From Devosia oryzisoli (GTDB taxonomy: Bacteria > Pseudomonadota > Alphaproteobacteria > Rhizobiales > Devosiaceae): a stretch of DNA of 64,000 nucleotides. Positions 1 through 9,468 of the stretch are shown piece after piece; the stretch's first letter is position 1, and each line of letters opens with the position of its first letter. Both the position numbers and the translations under genes were made by a program. The stretch covers positions 961,089 to 1,025,088 of the forward strand of contig NZ_JACYFU010000002.1 of NCBI RefSeq assembly GCF_014837245.1, read 5' to 3'. A model generated the notes under the pieces. It was not told the DNA's origin, searched no databases, and saw only the letters and a list, made by a program, of their open reading frames with translations.

Positions 1-66
1 CGGAGCACGGCTGGTACCATGCCTGATCGCCCGGATCCAGAACCCGCATCGGAGTGCCTCGCATGA
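1..66 (+). CDS. 3' end of an unidentified gene (partial)
   Basis: An open frame enters from the left edge and ends at a TGA that overlaps the ATG of the next gene (ATGA arrangement). Only about 21 residues are visible and they carry no recognisable motif, so no product can be named. The overlap is typical of translationally coupled genes, so this may be the end of a gene in the same operon as the ABC ATPase that follows. Confidence 0.35.
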   Translation, partial: RSTAGTMPDRPDPEPASECLA

Positions 67-1154
67 GCGCCATTGGTCTGAAAGATGTCCGCAAGTCGTA
101 CGGATCGGTGGAAGTCATTTCCTCCATCGACCTCGACATCGAACAGGGCGAATTCGTGGTCTTTGTCGGCCCCTCGGGCTGTGGCAAATCCACCCTGCTT
201 CGGATGATCGCCGGGCTCGAGGGCATCGACGGCGGCACGCTCAGCATCGATGGCGTCGTGGCCAACGACATTGCGCCAGCCCGGCGCGGCATTGCCATGG
301 TGTTCCAGTCCTACGCGCTCTACCCGCACATGAGCGTTTATGAAAACCTGGCTTTCAGCCTGCGCATCGCCCATGTCGACAAGGCGGAAATCGACCGGCG
401 GGTGCGCAATGCCGCCGCCATGCTGCAGCTAGAGCCATACCTCTCCCGTCGCCCGCGGGCGCTTTCAGGCGGGCAGCGGCAGCGGGTCGCCATCGGCCGT
501 GCCATCGTGCGTGAGGCCAAGGTGTTTCTTTTCGACGAGCCGCTGTCGAACCTTGATGCCGCCCTGCGCGTGGCCACGCGCATCGAGATCGCCAAGCTCA
601 AGGAGCGGCTGCCGGACACGACCATGATTTATGTCACGCACGATCAGGTCGAGGCGATGACCCTGGCCGACCGCATCGTGGTGCTCAATGGCGGCAATGT
701 CGAGCAGGTCGGCCGGCCCGTCGAGTTGTACGAGTCTCCGGCGAACCTGTTCGTGGCCGGCTTCATCGGCTCACCGGCAATGAACTTCCTACCCTGCCGG
801 CTCGAACATCAAGGTGAGCGGACGCTGGTTCAAATCGACGGCGCCGAACAGACGGCCATCGCCTTCGGCAGCGGCGGCCGCTCCGGCGCCGAAGCGGGTA
901 CGCTGGGCGTGCGCCCCGAAAGCCTGCACATTGCCGAGGCAGGCGCGGCGCTGATCACTGGCATGGTGGAACTCGTCGAACATCTGGGAGAGGTTACCAT
1001 CCTCTATGTCGCCGCCGGATTGGGGCAGCCGGTGCTGGCCAAACTGTCCAAGACGCAGGACTTTGCCAAGGGCGACCGGGTGAGCCTGTCTGCCGCCTCG
1101 ACCGACCTTTACGCCTTCGACGCCAGCGGCGACGCGCTGCCGCGGCTCGGCTGA
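63..1154 (+). CDS. Carbohydrate ABC transporter ATP-binding protein, MalK/UgpC type
   Basis: This 363-residue cytoplasmic ATPase should power an ABC sugar importer. It has Walker A GPSGCGKS at residues 36-43, the Q-loop FQSY near 81, signature LSGGQ at 134-138, Walker B VFLFDEP at 154-160 and the switch His at 193. A C-terminal TOBE-like region of about 120 residues is typical of MalK/UgpC/MsmK proteins. The ATG at 63 overlaps the stop of the upstream frame; an in-frame GTG nine bases earlier is less likely. The nearby leftward operon encodes a binding protein and two permeases but no ATPase, so this is its likely partner, although it lies on the other strand. Its last 46 bases overlap the convergent LacI gene. 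Confidence 0.93.
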   Translation: MSAIGLKDVRKSYGSVEVISSIDLDIEQGEFVVFVGPSGCGKSTLLRMIAGLEGIDGGTLSIDGVVANDIAPARRGIAMVFQSYALYPHMSVYENLAFSLRIAHVDKAEIDRRVRNAAAMLQLEPYLSRRPRALSGGQRQRVAIGRAIVREAKVFLFDEPLSNLDAALRVATRIEIAKLKERLPDTTMIYVTHDQVEAMTLADRIVVLNGGNVEQVGRPVELYESPANLFVAGFIGSPAMNFLPCRLEHQGERTLVQIDGAEQTAIAFGSGGRSGAEAGTLGVRPESLHIAEAGAALITGMVELVEHLGEVTILYVAAGLGQPVLAKLSKTQDFAKGDRVSLSAASTDLYAFDASGDALPRLG

Positions 1155-2203
1155 TCGGTTTTCCTGCCGGCCGGCCGTTCGGGTTGTGCCGTCGTGGCGC
1201 GCGGGATAAGCGGGCAGCGCACCGAAATAATCTGGGGCGGGTCGGGCGGCCGGTCGCCAAGGAGAATGTCGAGCGCGCGCTCGGCCATGCTGGCGTGCGG
1301 CAGGAGCATGGTTGAAAGGCCGTGATGACGGGCGAACTCTCGATCGTCCATCCCGAGGATGGCGACATCCTGCGGCACCCGCAGCCCGGCTTCAGCTATG
1401 GCGACGAGGGCGCCCCGCGCCAGCATGTCGTTCTGGCAAAAAACCCCATCGGGTGGAATCTCCCGGGCGAGCAGCTCCGTCATCGCCCGGTGGCCGAGCT
1501 CATGTCCCCAGTCACCATGGATCACCATCGCCGGATCGAGAGTCAGCCCGGCCGACCTCACGCCGCGGCGAAATCCCGATAGCCGCCGCTGGGCACTGGA
1601 ATGCCAGGCATCCCCGGTGATCGTAGCCAGCCGTCGGCAGCCGGTCTGCACCAGATATTGCGCTGCGGCAAAGCCCGCCGCCCGTTCGCCGGGAATGATG
1701 GCCGTACCCGCGCCATCGCGCCGGAAGCAGTTGACGTAGACATGGCGGAAGCCATCCAGTCCCGCAGCCGGATGCACGGCGGCGGTGAAGGTGTTGGCAT
1801 AGACCACGTGCCGCACGCCCAGGCGCGTCAGCGACTGCAGGGCCTCTTCTTCTCGTTCGATGACGCCATCAGTCACGAACACGGCCAGTTGCATGGCGGC
1901 GGACCGCGCCGTGACGTGCAGGCCATCGATGATGTCGATGGGATAGGCGGAGGAAATCTCGTTAATCAGCACACCCACGATGGGCACGCCGTCTTTGGCG
2001 AGTTCGTGGAGGAGCGGGCCAGGGGAATAGCCCAGCTGCTGGGCGGTCTCGATGACATGGCGGCGCGTGGCGTCGGGGATGCGCACCCCCGTGACATTGT
2101 TCAGCACGAGCGACACCGTGGTCTGGGAGACCCCGGCGCGGCGCGCCACATCGATCATCTTCACGCGCTTCTTCACGCCCGTCTCATCTTGCCGACCCGC
2201 CAC
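1109..2203 (-). CDS. LacI-family transcriptional regulator
   Basis: A 364-residue sugar-responsive DNA-binding protein. An N-terminal LacI helix-turn-helix ([19 protein letters not shown], about residues 18-36) is followed by a periplasmic-binding-protein-like sensor domain. The start is taken as GTG at 2203; an internal ATG just before the HTH is possible. It lies downstream of the sulfatase/DUF4965 operon on the same strand after a 236-bp gap that holds a palindrome (2248-2265), so it may be separately transcribed and autoregulated. Its inducer is unknown; a breakdown product of the sulfated or glycosidic substrate of the neighbouring operon is a reasonable guess. Its C-terminus overlaps the end of the ATPase gene. 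Confidence 0.9.
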   Translation of the reverse strand: MAGRQDETGVKKRVKMIDVARRAGVSQTTVSLVLNNVTGVRIPDATRRHVIETAQQLGYSPGPLLHELAKDGVPIVGVLINEISSAYPIDIIDGLHVTARSAAMQLAVFVTDGVIEREEEALQSLTRLGVRHVVYANTFTAAVHPAAGLDGFRHVYVNCFRRDGAGTAIIPGERAAGFAAAQYLVQTGCRRLATITGDAWHSSAQRRLSGFRRGVRSAGLTLDPAMVIHGDWGHELGHRAMTELLAREIPPDGVFCQNDMLARGALVAIAEAGLRVPQDVAILGMDDREFARHHGLSTMLLPHASMAERALDILLGDRPPDPPQIISVRCPLIPRATTAQPERPAGRKTDQPSRGSASPLASKA

Positions 2204-2247
2204 TCGCCCATGACCCTTCCGGCGCGGTGCGGTGCGGGCCCCACGAC

Positions 2248-2265
2248 CCTGTTTCTGATAACAGG
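2248..2265. promoter_or_regulatory. Palindrome upstream of LacI gene, candidate operator
   Basis: CCTGTTTCTGATAACAGG has perfect 6-bp arms (CCTGTT/AACAGG) around a 6-bp centre. It sits 45 bp upstream of the leftward LacI start. LacI-family operators are usually palindromes of 14-20 bp. A related half-site (ATAACAGG) occurs upstream of the second LacI gene at 9391-9398. Its function is inferred only. Confidence 0.45.
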
Positions 2266-2439
2266 TTTATGCGGTTTGGGGAGCGCCAGTTTGTCCAGCA
2301 ACACGGCTTTCGGCAACCAGCGCTGTGCGCGCCCGATCATCCCTGGTGGACCGGCCCCGGCGTTGCCGCGCGGTGGCCTTCCCCCAGGGGACGGTCAACC
2401 GCCTCGCCGCGTCTGCCGCACAGGCGGGTCGAACCGTTC

Positions 2440-4515
2440 TTATGGGCCGGCGCTGTCGAGCATCAGCTTGATATAGGTGCCGCCCACGACAGGCCGGCTG
2501 CGGAAACCACCGACGCCGATCTGCTTGCCGGTCTGCGTGTCGAACCAGTCGGACAACGGCACGCGCTGTGGCGCCGCGTCGAGCCACGCCGCCACGGGCT
2601 GCAGCAGCTCCTCGAAGTCCGCCTGGTCGCCGGTGAGGCAGGCGGTCCAGACCAGCCAGTCGAGCTTGGTGTAGTGCGCGCGATTATCGAGCGGCAGGCC
2701 GTAGCGGTCCTGCCGGCTTCGATAGGCGGCCACTTCCTTGCGCGCGATCTCGGCCGGGAACAGCCCGAGGCCCAGGATGCGATCCCAGATGAGGTTGTAC
2801 TTCTGGCTCCATGATCCGGCCTGGTCGAAGGCCAACCGGAACGCTGCGCCATCATCGGCCAATTTGGGCCATTGTGCCGCCCAGTCGCGGGCCACTGCAA
2901 AATACTTCTCCGCCTCTGCCGTCTTGCCCAGGCGCTGGCAGATCTTGCCGAAGGCGCCGATGCCGATGATGGCCTTGATCGACAGATTGGTGTTGTGCGG
3001 CAGGTGGCCGGCAAAGTCGTCGGTACAGAGCTGGTTTTCCGGATCGATGCCGCTTTCGACGAGATAGCGCGCCCACTTTTCCCACAGCGGCCAGAACTCC
3101 TCGACGAAGCGGGTGTCGTTGGTCCGCTGCAGCAGCGCGGCGGCGAGGATCAGCATGTTGCCGCTTTCCTCGTAGGGCATCTGATTGTGTTCGGTCAGTT
3201 CGCCTCCGCCATAGACCTGCCCGTTGGCCAGCGGGAACTGCCCCACATCGTGCGGCGCGTAGGGGAACGGCCAAGCGCCGCCCGCGGCATAGGCGCAGAT
3301 CGGGCGCATCTGGGCTTCCAGCAGCGCCGGATTGAAATGCAGAAAGAAGGGCGCGGACGGGTAGGTCAGGTCCACCGTTCCGAGACATCCATTGGAAGAG
3401 TTCTCCTTGGAGAAGTAGAGCAGGCTGCCATCGAGATCGGCCACCAGCGCGTGTCCGCCAAGGCACTGGCGGAAGGCCAGGATGCCGATGCGCGCATAGG
3501 TATCGCCACCCGCACGGGTCAGTTGCCCGACGAGATCGTCGTCATAGGCGACTGCCCGGGCACAGAGGGCCTCTCGCTCCGCCCAGGCCTGCTCCACAAG
3601 GCCGATGGCCGACTGCCCCTTGCGGCTCCAGAACGGGCGCAGGCGGCGGTGAAAGTATTCGAGCGCATAGACCTGGTCGTAGGCCACGAGCAGCCGGAAC
3701 GCTTGCGGGGCCGAACCGACAGCCCCGAAGTCCCGGCTCCAGGCGGAGACATTGTAGGCCGGGCGCTCCTGGTGAATGCCGCTGGCGTTGATATTCAGTC
3801 CCCGGTGCCCGTGACTGGGCAGGGGTAGCGGCCGGCCGTCGCGCACGTCGTCGCGGGCCGGAATGGTGCCGGTCTGGGCAAAGCTGTCGCGCAGGGTTCG
3901 CGCGTCGCCGAAGGCGCTGTCGACAGCCACGCCCGGCTCGGCGGAGGTATAGAGGTAGCCCCAGTCGATCTGCACTTCGTCGCCGGACTGGTGCAATGGC
4001 GTCTGCTCGCGGGCGCCCACGAAGAGCGCCTCGACCGTGCCGGCCCGATGGCGACCCCAGATCACGTCGGTTTCCGCGTTGCCGGTGACCCAGTTGGTGC
4101 TCCAGTCGATATAGGCGGAGACGGTGTGCGACTTACCGTCGATGGCAGCGACCTCGATATCGACGTAGCTCGCCGGCCGGGCCATCAACTCCACGTCCTC
4201 GGGAAAACTGGGCGTGGTGAACGTCAGGGTCAGCGCGACGCCATCTGCCTCAAAGCGGTAGAGGGTGCGAAGCGGGGTCACTTCGCGCCCCGTCTGGCGC
4301 ATGGCGGGCACGTCGACGCCGGTGCGCGTGACAAGGCCCATGAACCGGTACGCCTTGCCGTCGATATGGGCCATGCCGGCCATGGACTGGTTCTTGCCCG
4401 TCCAGTGCGTGGGCCAGGACTGGGTCAATTCATCGGTGTGCGACCAGACGCTCATGAACGGATCGTGGACGATGAGCGGCGTTGCGGGCGCGCGGGCGGT
4501 ACGGGGATCGGTCAT
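2440..4515 (-). CDS. DUF4965/GtaA-like glutaminase-family protein, probable six-hairpin hydrolase
   Basis: A 691-residue protein resembling the family annotated as glutaminase A-like (DUF5127/DUF4965/DUF1793 architecture): an N-terminal beta-rich part that begins with a PLIVHDPFMSVWS segment and a C-terminal alpha/alpha-barrel-like part rich in Trp and Tyr. In bacteria such proteins commonly occur in polysaccharide or glycoside utilisation loci, and the glutaminase label may not describe the real substrate. No signal peptide is evident. The gene starts 17 bp downstream of the sulfatase and is the last gene of the leftward transport operon, so a role in processing an imported, possibly sulfated, glycoside is inferred. 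The catalytic residues are not identified. Confidence 0.75.
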   Translation of the reverse strand: MTDPRTARAPATPLIVHDPFMSVWSHTDELTQSWPTHWTGKNQSMAGMAHIDGKAYRFMGLVTRTGVDVPAMRQTGREVTPLRTLYRFEADGVALTLTFTTPSFPEDVELMARPASYVDIEVAAIDGKSHTVSAYIDWSTNWVTGNAETDVIWGRHRAGTVEALFVGAREQTPLHQSGDEVQIDWGYLYTSAEPGVAVDSAFGDARTLRDSFAQTGTIPARDDVRDGRPLPLPSHGHRGLNINASGIHQERPAYNVSAWSRDFGAVGSAPQAFRLLVAYDQVYALEYFHRRLRPFWSRKGQSAIGLVEQAWAEREALCARAVAYDDDLVGQLTRAGGDTYARIGILAFRQCLGGHALVADLDGSLLYFSKENSSNGCLGTVDLTYPSAPFFLHFNPALLEAQMRPICAYAAGGAWPFPYAPHDVGQFPLANGQVYGGGELTEHNQMPYEESGNMLILAAALLQRTNDTRFVEEFWPLWEKWARYLVESGIDPENQLCTDDFAGHLPHNTNLSIKAIIGIGAFGKICQRLGKTAEAEKYFAVARDWAAQWPKLADDGAAFRLAFDQAGSWSQKYNLIWDRILGLGLFPAEIARKEVAAYRSRQDRYGLPLDNRAHYTKLDWLVWTACLTGDQADFEELLQPVAAWLDAAPQRVPLSDWFDTQTGKQIGVGGFRSRPVVGGTYIKLMLDSAGP

Positions 4516-4532
4516 GGGTCTCTCTCGCGGGA

Positions 4533-5987
4533 CTACCAGGGGGCGCGGCGCAGCGGCAGCGGGTCGACGGTAAAGGCCATCCGGTCACAGAGGCGCTGCA
4601 GGAGTTCTGCCTTTTCCGCCAGATGATCCGGGTCGTCCCACAGATTGGTGGTTTCTCCGGGGTCCGCCAAGAGGTCATAGAGCTCGCCGCGCCGGTCGCC
4701 ATGGCTCACCACGAGCTTCATCGTCTCGGTGCGCAGCATGGTGGCAAACGGCAGGTGCGGTTCGCGGTGCCAGGGCATGGCGTTGTAGTATTCACAATAG
4801 ACGTCCTCGACCCCGGTCTGCGTCTCCTGGCCGGTGAGTAGCGGCCAGAGCGACCGGCCCTGCATGCCCGGCCAGATCTCCACCCCCGCCGCCTCGAGCA
4901 GGGTCGGCGCGATGTCGACCAGTTCCACCAGCCCATCGATGCGGCGGGCGGGAATGTGCCCCGGCCAGGAGATCGCGAGTGGAACATGGACGCTGGGTTC
5001 GTAGAAGAACGGCCCCTTGAGGTAGACCCCGTGGTCACCGAGCAGTTCGCCGTGGTCGGACATGAAGATGACGATGGTGTTGTCGAGCTGGCCGGTCTCG
5101 CGCAGCGCCTCGAACATGCGGCCCACCTGGTCGTCGATGAGATCGCACATGGCGAAATAGGCGGCCCGTACCAGCCGGTGGTCGTGGTCAGTCATCTCGT
5201 CATAGGACATCCCGGCATTGCCGCCATAGGCACCCTCATGGTCGATCTTCTGGAAGGCGGGCTTGTCCTCGAGTTCACCCGGCCGGTAATTGGGCAGTTC
5301 GATCTCATCGAGCCGGTCCAGATAGCGGTCAAGATATTCGGCTGGCGGATCGAAGGGGTGATGCGGGTCAAAGAAATTGACCGAGAACAGCCAGGGCCGG
5401 CCGGCGCCCTGATGCGCCTTGACGAAGTTGATGGCCTTGTCGGCGCACCAGGTGGTCTGGTGGTTCTGCGCCTCGGGGCCGGCCTTGACATATTTCGAGC
5501 CGCGATAGGGGTCGGCGGTGTAATCAGCGCCGCGCTCGAGCAGCCAGAGGTTGTATTCGTTGAGCGGCCAGTTTTGCGCGCTGCCGTAGTGTCCCGGGTG
5601 ATGCGACCAGTGAAACGCCGTGTACCCATCGTTGATGCGCGGCTCGCTGACCGGCGCCACGCTGGGATTGGCCGCCGAGATGTGCAGCTTGCCCGACAGG
5701 CCGCAGGTATAGCCGTTGTCGGCCAGGAGCCGCGTGACCAGCATTTCGTCGGGCGGCATGTCCTGCCCGTTCTGGCGGGTTCGGGTGGTGCGCGGATAGC
5801 GCCCCGTGAGGAAACTGGCGCGGCTCGGGGTGCAGACCGGGGACTGGCAGTAAGCGCCGGAGAACCACGCCGCATCGGCAAAGAGCTTGTCGAGCACCGG
5901 GGTTCGCACATGGCGGTTGCCGGTGACGCCCAAGGTATCCCAGCGTTGCTGGTCGGTGCAGATCCACAAGATGTTTGGCTGGGCCAT
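4533..5987 (-). CDS. Cys-type sulfatase (alkaline phosphatase superfamily)
   Basis: A 484-residue sulfatase. The N-terminal metal-binding segment (CTDQQR, residues 10-15) and the signature CTPSRASFLTG with Cys52 match the CxPSR motif, whose Cys is converted to formylglycine by a maturation enzyme. A second metal-site segment, SDHGELLGDHG, lies near residue 315. No signal peptide is visible, so it probably acts in the cytoplasm on a substrate imported by the adjacent ABC system. It starts 20 bp after permease 2 and ends 17 bp before the DUF4965 gene. No formylglycine-generating enzyme gene is in the window, so maturation must be supplied elsewhere. The exact sulfate ester cannot be read from the sequence. 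Confidence 0.93.
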   Translation of the reverse strand: MAQPNILWICTDQQRWDTLGVTGNRHVRTPVLDKLFADAAWFSGAYCQSPVCTPSRASFLTGRYPRTTRTRQNGQDMPPDEMLVTRLLADNGYTCGLSGKLHISAANPSVAPVSEPRINDGYTAFHWSHHPGHYGSAQNWPLNEYNLWLLERGADYTADPYRGSKYVKAGPEAQNHQTTWCADKAINFVKAHQGAGRPWLFSVNFFDPHHPFDPPAEYLDRYLDRLDEIELPNYRPGELEDKPAFQKIDHEGAYGGNAGMSYDEMTDHDHRLVRAAYFAMCDLIDDQVGRMFEALRETGQLDNTIVIFMSDHGELLGDHGVYLKGPFFYEPSVHVPLAISWPGHIPARRIDGLVELVDIAPTLLEAAGVEIWPGMQGRSLWPLLTGQETQTGVEDVYCEYYNAMPWHREPHLPFATMLRTETMKLVVSHGDRRGELYDLLADPGETTNLWDDPDHLAEKAELLQRLCDRMAFTVDPLPLRRAPW

Positions 5988-6007
5988 GATTGTTCCTGGG
6001 GCAGGGC

Positions 6008-6853
6008 TCAGGCCTTGACGGCCCCGGCGATGCCCTCGACGAAATAGCGCTGGACGAAGAAGAAGAAGACGATCACCGGCAGCAGCGAGATGGTGGCTGC
6101 CGCCGCCATGCCGGACCAGTCGGTTTCATTGGTGCCCACGAAGGCGAGCATGCCCACCGGCAGTGTGCGCAACTCGGGCGTGCCGAAGGTGAAGACGAGG
6201 GGGATAAGAAACGCGTTCCACGCGGCAAGGAATGTCAGTACCGTCACGGTGGCCGTCACCGGCCCGGCCAGCGGCAGCATGATATAGAAGAAGATGCGCA
6301 GGAACCCGGCCCCATCCATGAAGGCGGCCTCTTCGAGTTCGCGCGGCAGGCCGCGGAAATATCCGGCATAAAGCAGGATCGCCGCCGATTGGCCGCTGCC
6401 GGCCAGCGCCAGGATGATGCCCCAGTGGCCGTTGAGCAGCCCCAGCGCGCTGGTGAGATCGACGATGGGGATCACCGTCAGCCCCGCCGGCACCACCAGC
6501 GTGGCGCCCAGAATGCCGATGATCACCTTGCGCCCGACGAAGTCGTGCCGCCCCAGCACGTAGCCCGAGAGTGCCGTGTGAAACACCACCACCACCACCG
6601 TGCCGATGGTGACGAAGAAGGTGTTGAGCATGTACCGGGAGAACCCCGCCTGCCCCCAGGCCCGCGCATAGTTCTCCCACACCGGAACGTCGGGCAGCAG
6701 GTTGAGCCCCTTGGAGAAAACCTCGAGCGGCGATTTCAGCGAGGCCGAGACCAGCCAGAGAAAGGGATAGACCCACACCAGACAGAGCGCGACGAGCGCC
6801 ACGTAGCGCAGGATGGTCCAGCCGGCGGGCCGGCGGAGGCTCATGGTGCTCAC
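6008..6853 (-). CDS. Carbohydrate ABC transporter permease (MalG type)
   Basis: Inner-membrane permease of the CUT1 class with about six membrane segments and the EAA-type cytoplasmic loop (ELEEAAFMDGAG). The start is set at GTG 6853, which overlaps the stop of the upstream permease (GTGA) and has a GGGAGG ribosome site eight bases before it; the ATG at 6844 has much poorer spacing. A much longer open frame continues upstream in this frame but lies inside the other permease gene and is not coding. It should pair with the adjacent MalF-type permease, the binding protein at 7803-9254 and an ATPase, probably the gene at 63. Confidence 0.92.
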   Translation of the reverse strand: MSTMSLRRPAGWTILRYVALVALCLVWVYPFLWLVSASLKSPLEVFSKGLNLLPDVPVWENYARAWGQAGFSRYMLNTFFVTIGTVVVVVFHTALSGYVLGRHDFVGRKVIIGILGATLVVPAGLTVIPIVDLTSALGLLNGHWGIILALAGSGQSAAILLYAGYFRGLPRELEEAAFMDGAGFLRIFFYIMLPLAGPVTATVTVLTFLAAWNAFLIPLVFTFGTPELRTLPVGMLAFVGTNETDWSGMAAAATISLLPVIVFFFFVQRYFVEGIAGAVKA

Positions 6854-7770
6854 TGGTCGTGCCTCCCGCTCCGGACGCGGCGCAGCGCAATGATCTGCAC
6901 CGCCGCCACCGCGATGAACATGATGCCGAAGAAGATCGCCGCCGCGGAGGCATAGCCGAGCCGCGGCACGTTGGAGGTGAAGGCCTGGCGATAGACGTAA
7001 ATATCGATGACCTCGGTGGCGTAGAACGGCCCGCCGCCGGTCAGGGTCAGCATGAGATCGAACACGTTGGTTGCGTCGATCACCGTGATCAGCGTGATGA
7101 TGAGCGTGAACGGGGTCAGGAGCGGCAGGGTGATGCAGCGGAACTGCCGCCAGGGTCCCGCGCCATCGAGTTCGGCCGCTTCGTAAAGATCGCGCGGAAT
7201 GGTCTGGAGCGCCGCCAGCCAATAGATCAGCGTGATGCCCAGCCACTTCCACACCCAGATGCCGACGGCGCTGTAGAGCGCCAGCGCCGCGCTGCCGAGA
7301 AAGTTGAGCGGCTGCCCGAGGATATGCGAATTGAGCAGCGCGATGTTGAGCGGGCCACCCGTCGGATCGAGCACATAGCGCATCACCACCCCGACGATCG
7401 CGGCCGTGGTGACCACGGGCAGGAAGATCGCCGTGCGGAACACCCGCACCAGCGGAAAATGCGCGTTGAGGATGATGGCCAGCAGCAGCGCCAGCCCGAC
7501 GCGCAGGGGCACCGCCAGAACCAGGAACACCACGGTGTTCTTGAAAGCATTCCAGAACAGCGGATCGGCCAGAAGTTCATTGTAGTTGGCCAGCCCGATG
7601 AAGCTGCCGGCGCGCTCGAACCCGTTCCAGTCGAGGAACGAGAACCAGATGCTGGCGACCACGGGATAGATGGTGAAAGCCCCGACCAGCGTCAGGGTGG
7701 GCAACAGGAAGACGTAGATCCACCTGTCGGCCCAGATGCGTGCCATCACCGGCTTGGAGTTTTGCTGCAT
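6850..7770 (-). CDS. Carbohydrate ABC transporter permease (MalF/UgpA type)
   Basis: A 306-residue inner-membrane permease of the CUT1 class. An N-terminal membrane segment (IYVFLLPTLTLVGAFTIYP) is followed by at least five more, and the EAA loop (LYEAAELDGAGPW) that contacts the ATPase is clear. It follows the binding-protein gene by about 30 bp and overlaps the next permease. Together these genes make an importer for a sugar or glycoside that the downstream sulfatase and DUF4965 protein would then process. Confidence 0.93.
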   Translation of the reverse strand: MQQNSKPVMARIWADRWIYVFLLPTLTLVGAFTIYPVVASIWFSFLDWNGFERAGSFIGLANYNELLADPLFWNAFKNTVVFLVLAVPLRVGLALLLAIILNAHFPLVRVFRTAIFLPVVTTAAIVGVVMRYVLDPTGGPLNIALLNSHILGQPLNFLGSAALALYSAVGIWVWKWLGITLIYWLAALQTIPRDLYEAAELDGAGPWRQFRCITLPLLTPFTLIITLITVIDATNVFDLMLTLTGGGPFYATEVIDIYVYRQAFTSNVPRLGYASAAAIFFGIMFIAVAAVQIIALRRVRSGRHDQ

Positions 7771-7802
7771 AGGTCGCGGTTCCGAGCCGGCTAAGGCGAA
7801 GC

Positions 7803-9254
7803 CTAGTACTTGTCGGCGGTGAAATCTTCGCCGGGCTGCCAGGCTTCGAACACCCAGTCGTCGCGCGACACTTCGGCACCCTTGCCCTTGGCCGCCTCTA
7901 TGGCGCGGTCGCGTTCGCGGTTCATCTGGTCGGCATATTGCTGCAGGATCGGTTTTGGATCGCTGAAGGCCCCGCTAAAGGCGCCCTGCAGGATTTCCCC
8001 AAGGCCCGGAGTGACGTCGCGCATTTCCGCATAGACCTGGCCAACAGCGGTGTTGCGCACCAAGGGATCGGGGGCGATGCGCACATACTCCTGGTAGCCG
8101 GTGACGACCTTTTTATAGGCAGGGTGGACGTTGGCGCGCTCGACGGCAGTCGGGTCGAGCGGCGGCTGGTCCATGCGCTCGGCCAGCGCCACATAATACT
8201 CGTCCGTGGTGAGCATCTGCAGCACCTGCGTCACGAGGTCGGGGTGCTGGGACTGCGCCGACATGTAGAAGGTGCCGGTGCTCGGGGCGCGATAGTTGAA
8301 GGCGCTGGCCTTGTCCTTGGGATAGGGCACCTGGCCGGTGACGCTGATCAGGTCGATCTGCTCCTTGAAGCTGCCGTTGAGCACGCCGCTGTTCCAGGGT
8401 CCGTCAAAGAACATCGCGGCCTCGCCGGCGACCCAGCGGGATCGCCCCTGCCGGGCGTCGACCGACGACGATGCAGGGTGGAGCGACCCATCCTTCTGGA
8501 AGGACATCAGGAACTCCAGCGCGTCGAGGAAGGGCTGGGACGCATGCGCGTAGTCGCCGGTCTTCCAGTCGACCTCGCCAGCGGCGCCGGCGGCCTGGGC
8601 CAGATCGATGAGATGGGCCTTCATGCGGTCGCCGAACTGCAGCGGCAGGATCAATCCGTACTTGCCGTCCTTGGTGGCGCCCAGCGCGGCCTTGCGCGCG
8701 TCGTCCCAGCTTTCCGGCCCGGTTTCGGCATCCATGCCGGCTGCGGCGAGATCGTCCTTGAAAAACCACAGCGACGTCGAGGTCTGCCTTATGGCGAAGA
8801 TGGGGAAGCTGTAGGGCTTGCCGTCGAAGTTGGTGAACCCCTCGGCCAGCGCTTCCTTCTGGAACGGCTTGTCGAAGACAAAGCTGTCGGCGAGGGGCTG
8901 GAACCAGCCCGCGGCCTGCAGGGAATTGATGGTTGCGGCATTGCCATTCGGCACACTGAACACATCCGGCAGCTGGTTGCTGCGGAACGCCAGCTGCAGC
9001 GACTGCATCATGTCGGCGGGATTGCCCGGGGTGTACTCCACCTTGGCCGGGTTGGCGGCCGCGAAATCGGTCCAGACCTTCTCGTGCAGCGGGATCAGCG
9101 GCTGGAAGATGTCCCACCACTTGATGGTGGCGGTATCCTGGGCGAACGCCCTGCCCGGCAGCAAGCCGGCCGCACCAAGCATCGCCATGCCCTGCAGCAG
9201 CGTACGCCGGCTCAGCCCGGCAGATGGCGCAGCGCCATCCCGTGAAATGGTCAT
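7803..9254 (-). CDS. Extracellular solute-binding protein, Tat-exported, sugar ABC importer
   Basis: A 483-residue periplasmic binding protein. The N-terminus carries a twin-arginine export signal (LSRRTLLQG, then a hydrophobic stretch ending PGRAFAQD), followed by a family-1 solute-binding fold. The ATG at 9254 is preferred over the in-frame ATG at 9260 because the GGGAGG ribosome site is nine bases upstream of it. It is the first gene of the operon running to 2440 and diverges from a LacI regulator at 9469. The 214-bp space between them contains two AT-rich palindromes that could be operators. Confidence 0.92.
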   Translation of the reverse strand: MTISRDGAAPSAGLSRRTLLQGMAMLGAAGLLPGRAFAQDTATIKWWDIFQPLIPLHEKVWTDFAAANPAKVEYTPGNPADMMQSLQLAFRSNQLPDVFSVPNGNAATINSLQAAGWFQPLADSFVFDKPFQKEALAEGFTNFDGKPYSFPIFAIRQTSTSLWFFKDDLAAAGMDAETGPESWDDARKAALGATKDGKYGLILPLQFGDRMKAHLIDLAQAAGAAGEVDWKTGDYAHASQPFLDALEFLMSFQKDGSLHPASSSVDARQGRSRWVAGEAAMFFDGPWNSGVLNGSFKEQIDLISVTGQVPYPKDKASAFNYRAPSTGTFYMSAQSQHPDLVTQVLQMLTTDEYYVALAERMDQPPLDPTAVERANVHPAYKKVVTGYQEYVRIAPDPLVRNTAVGQVYAEMRDVTPGLGEILQGAFSGAFSDPKPILQQYADQMNRERDRAIEAAKGKGAEVSRDDWVFEAWQPGEDFTADKY

Positions 9255-9352
9255 TTCCATTCTCCTCCCGGCCACCCCTTGGATGGCATCGACATCGGAT
9301 CGAGCCCGTGCCGGGCCGACCCTGCGCTCCTCCAGCACGCCAGGATGCTAGT

Positions 9353-9395
9353 AGTTATTTATAACTGTTGTCAACACGGGTTAGTGTTTTATAAC
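9353..9395. promoter_or_regulatory. Two AT-rich palindromes in the divergent promoter region, candidate LacI operators
   Basis: AGTTATTTATAACT (9353-9366) and GTTTTATAAC (9386-9395) lie between the divergent start codons of the binding-protein operon and the second LacI gene. Both share GTT...AAC half-sites; the second continues into ATAACAGG, which is also found in the palindrome at 2248-2265. The position and symmetry fit regulation of both directions by a LacI repressor. No experiment supports this. Confidence 0.5.
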
Positions 9396-9468
9396 AGGAC
9401 AGGCCCTGCGGGTATCGTGCGATTTCCTTTTGGCGAAAGCTGCGATATTCCTCGGTCGGGAGGGGCAA

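Noticed and set aside
1601..2476. A 291-codon plus-strand open frame
   Set aside because: It is antisense to the LacI gene, whose helix-turn-helix and sensor domain are clear, and has low-complexity Gly/Arg sequence.
6854..7252. A 133-codon in-frame extension upstream of permease 2
   Set aside because: It lies entirely inside the other permease gene in another frame and has His/Arg-rich, non-membrane composition; the GTG at 6853 has a good ribosome site.
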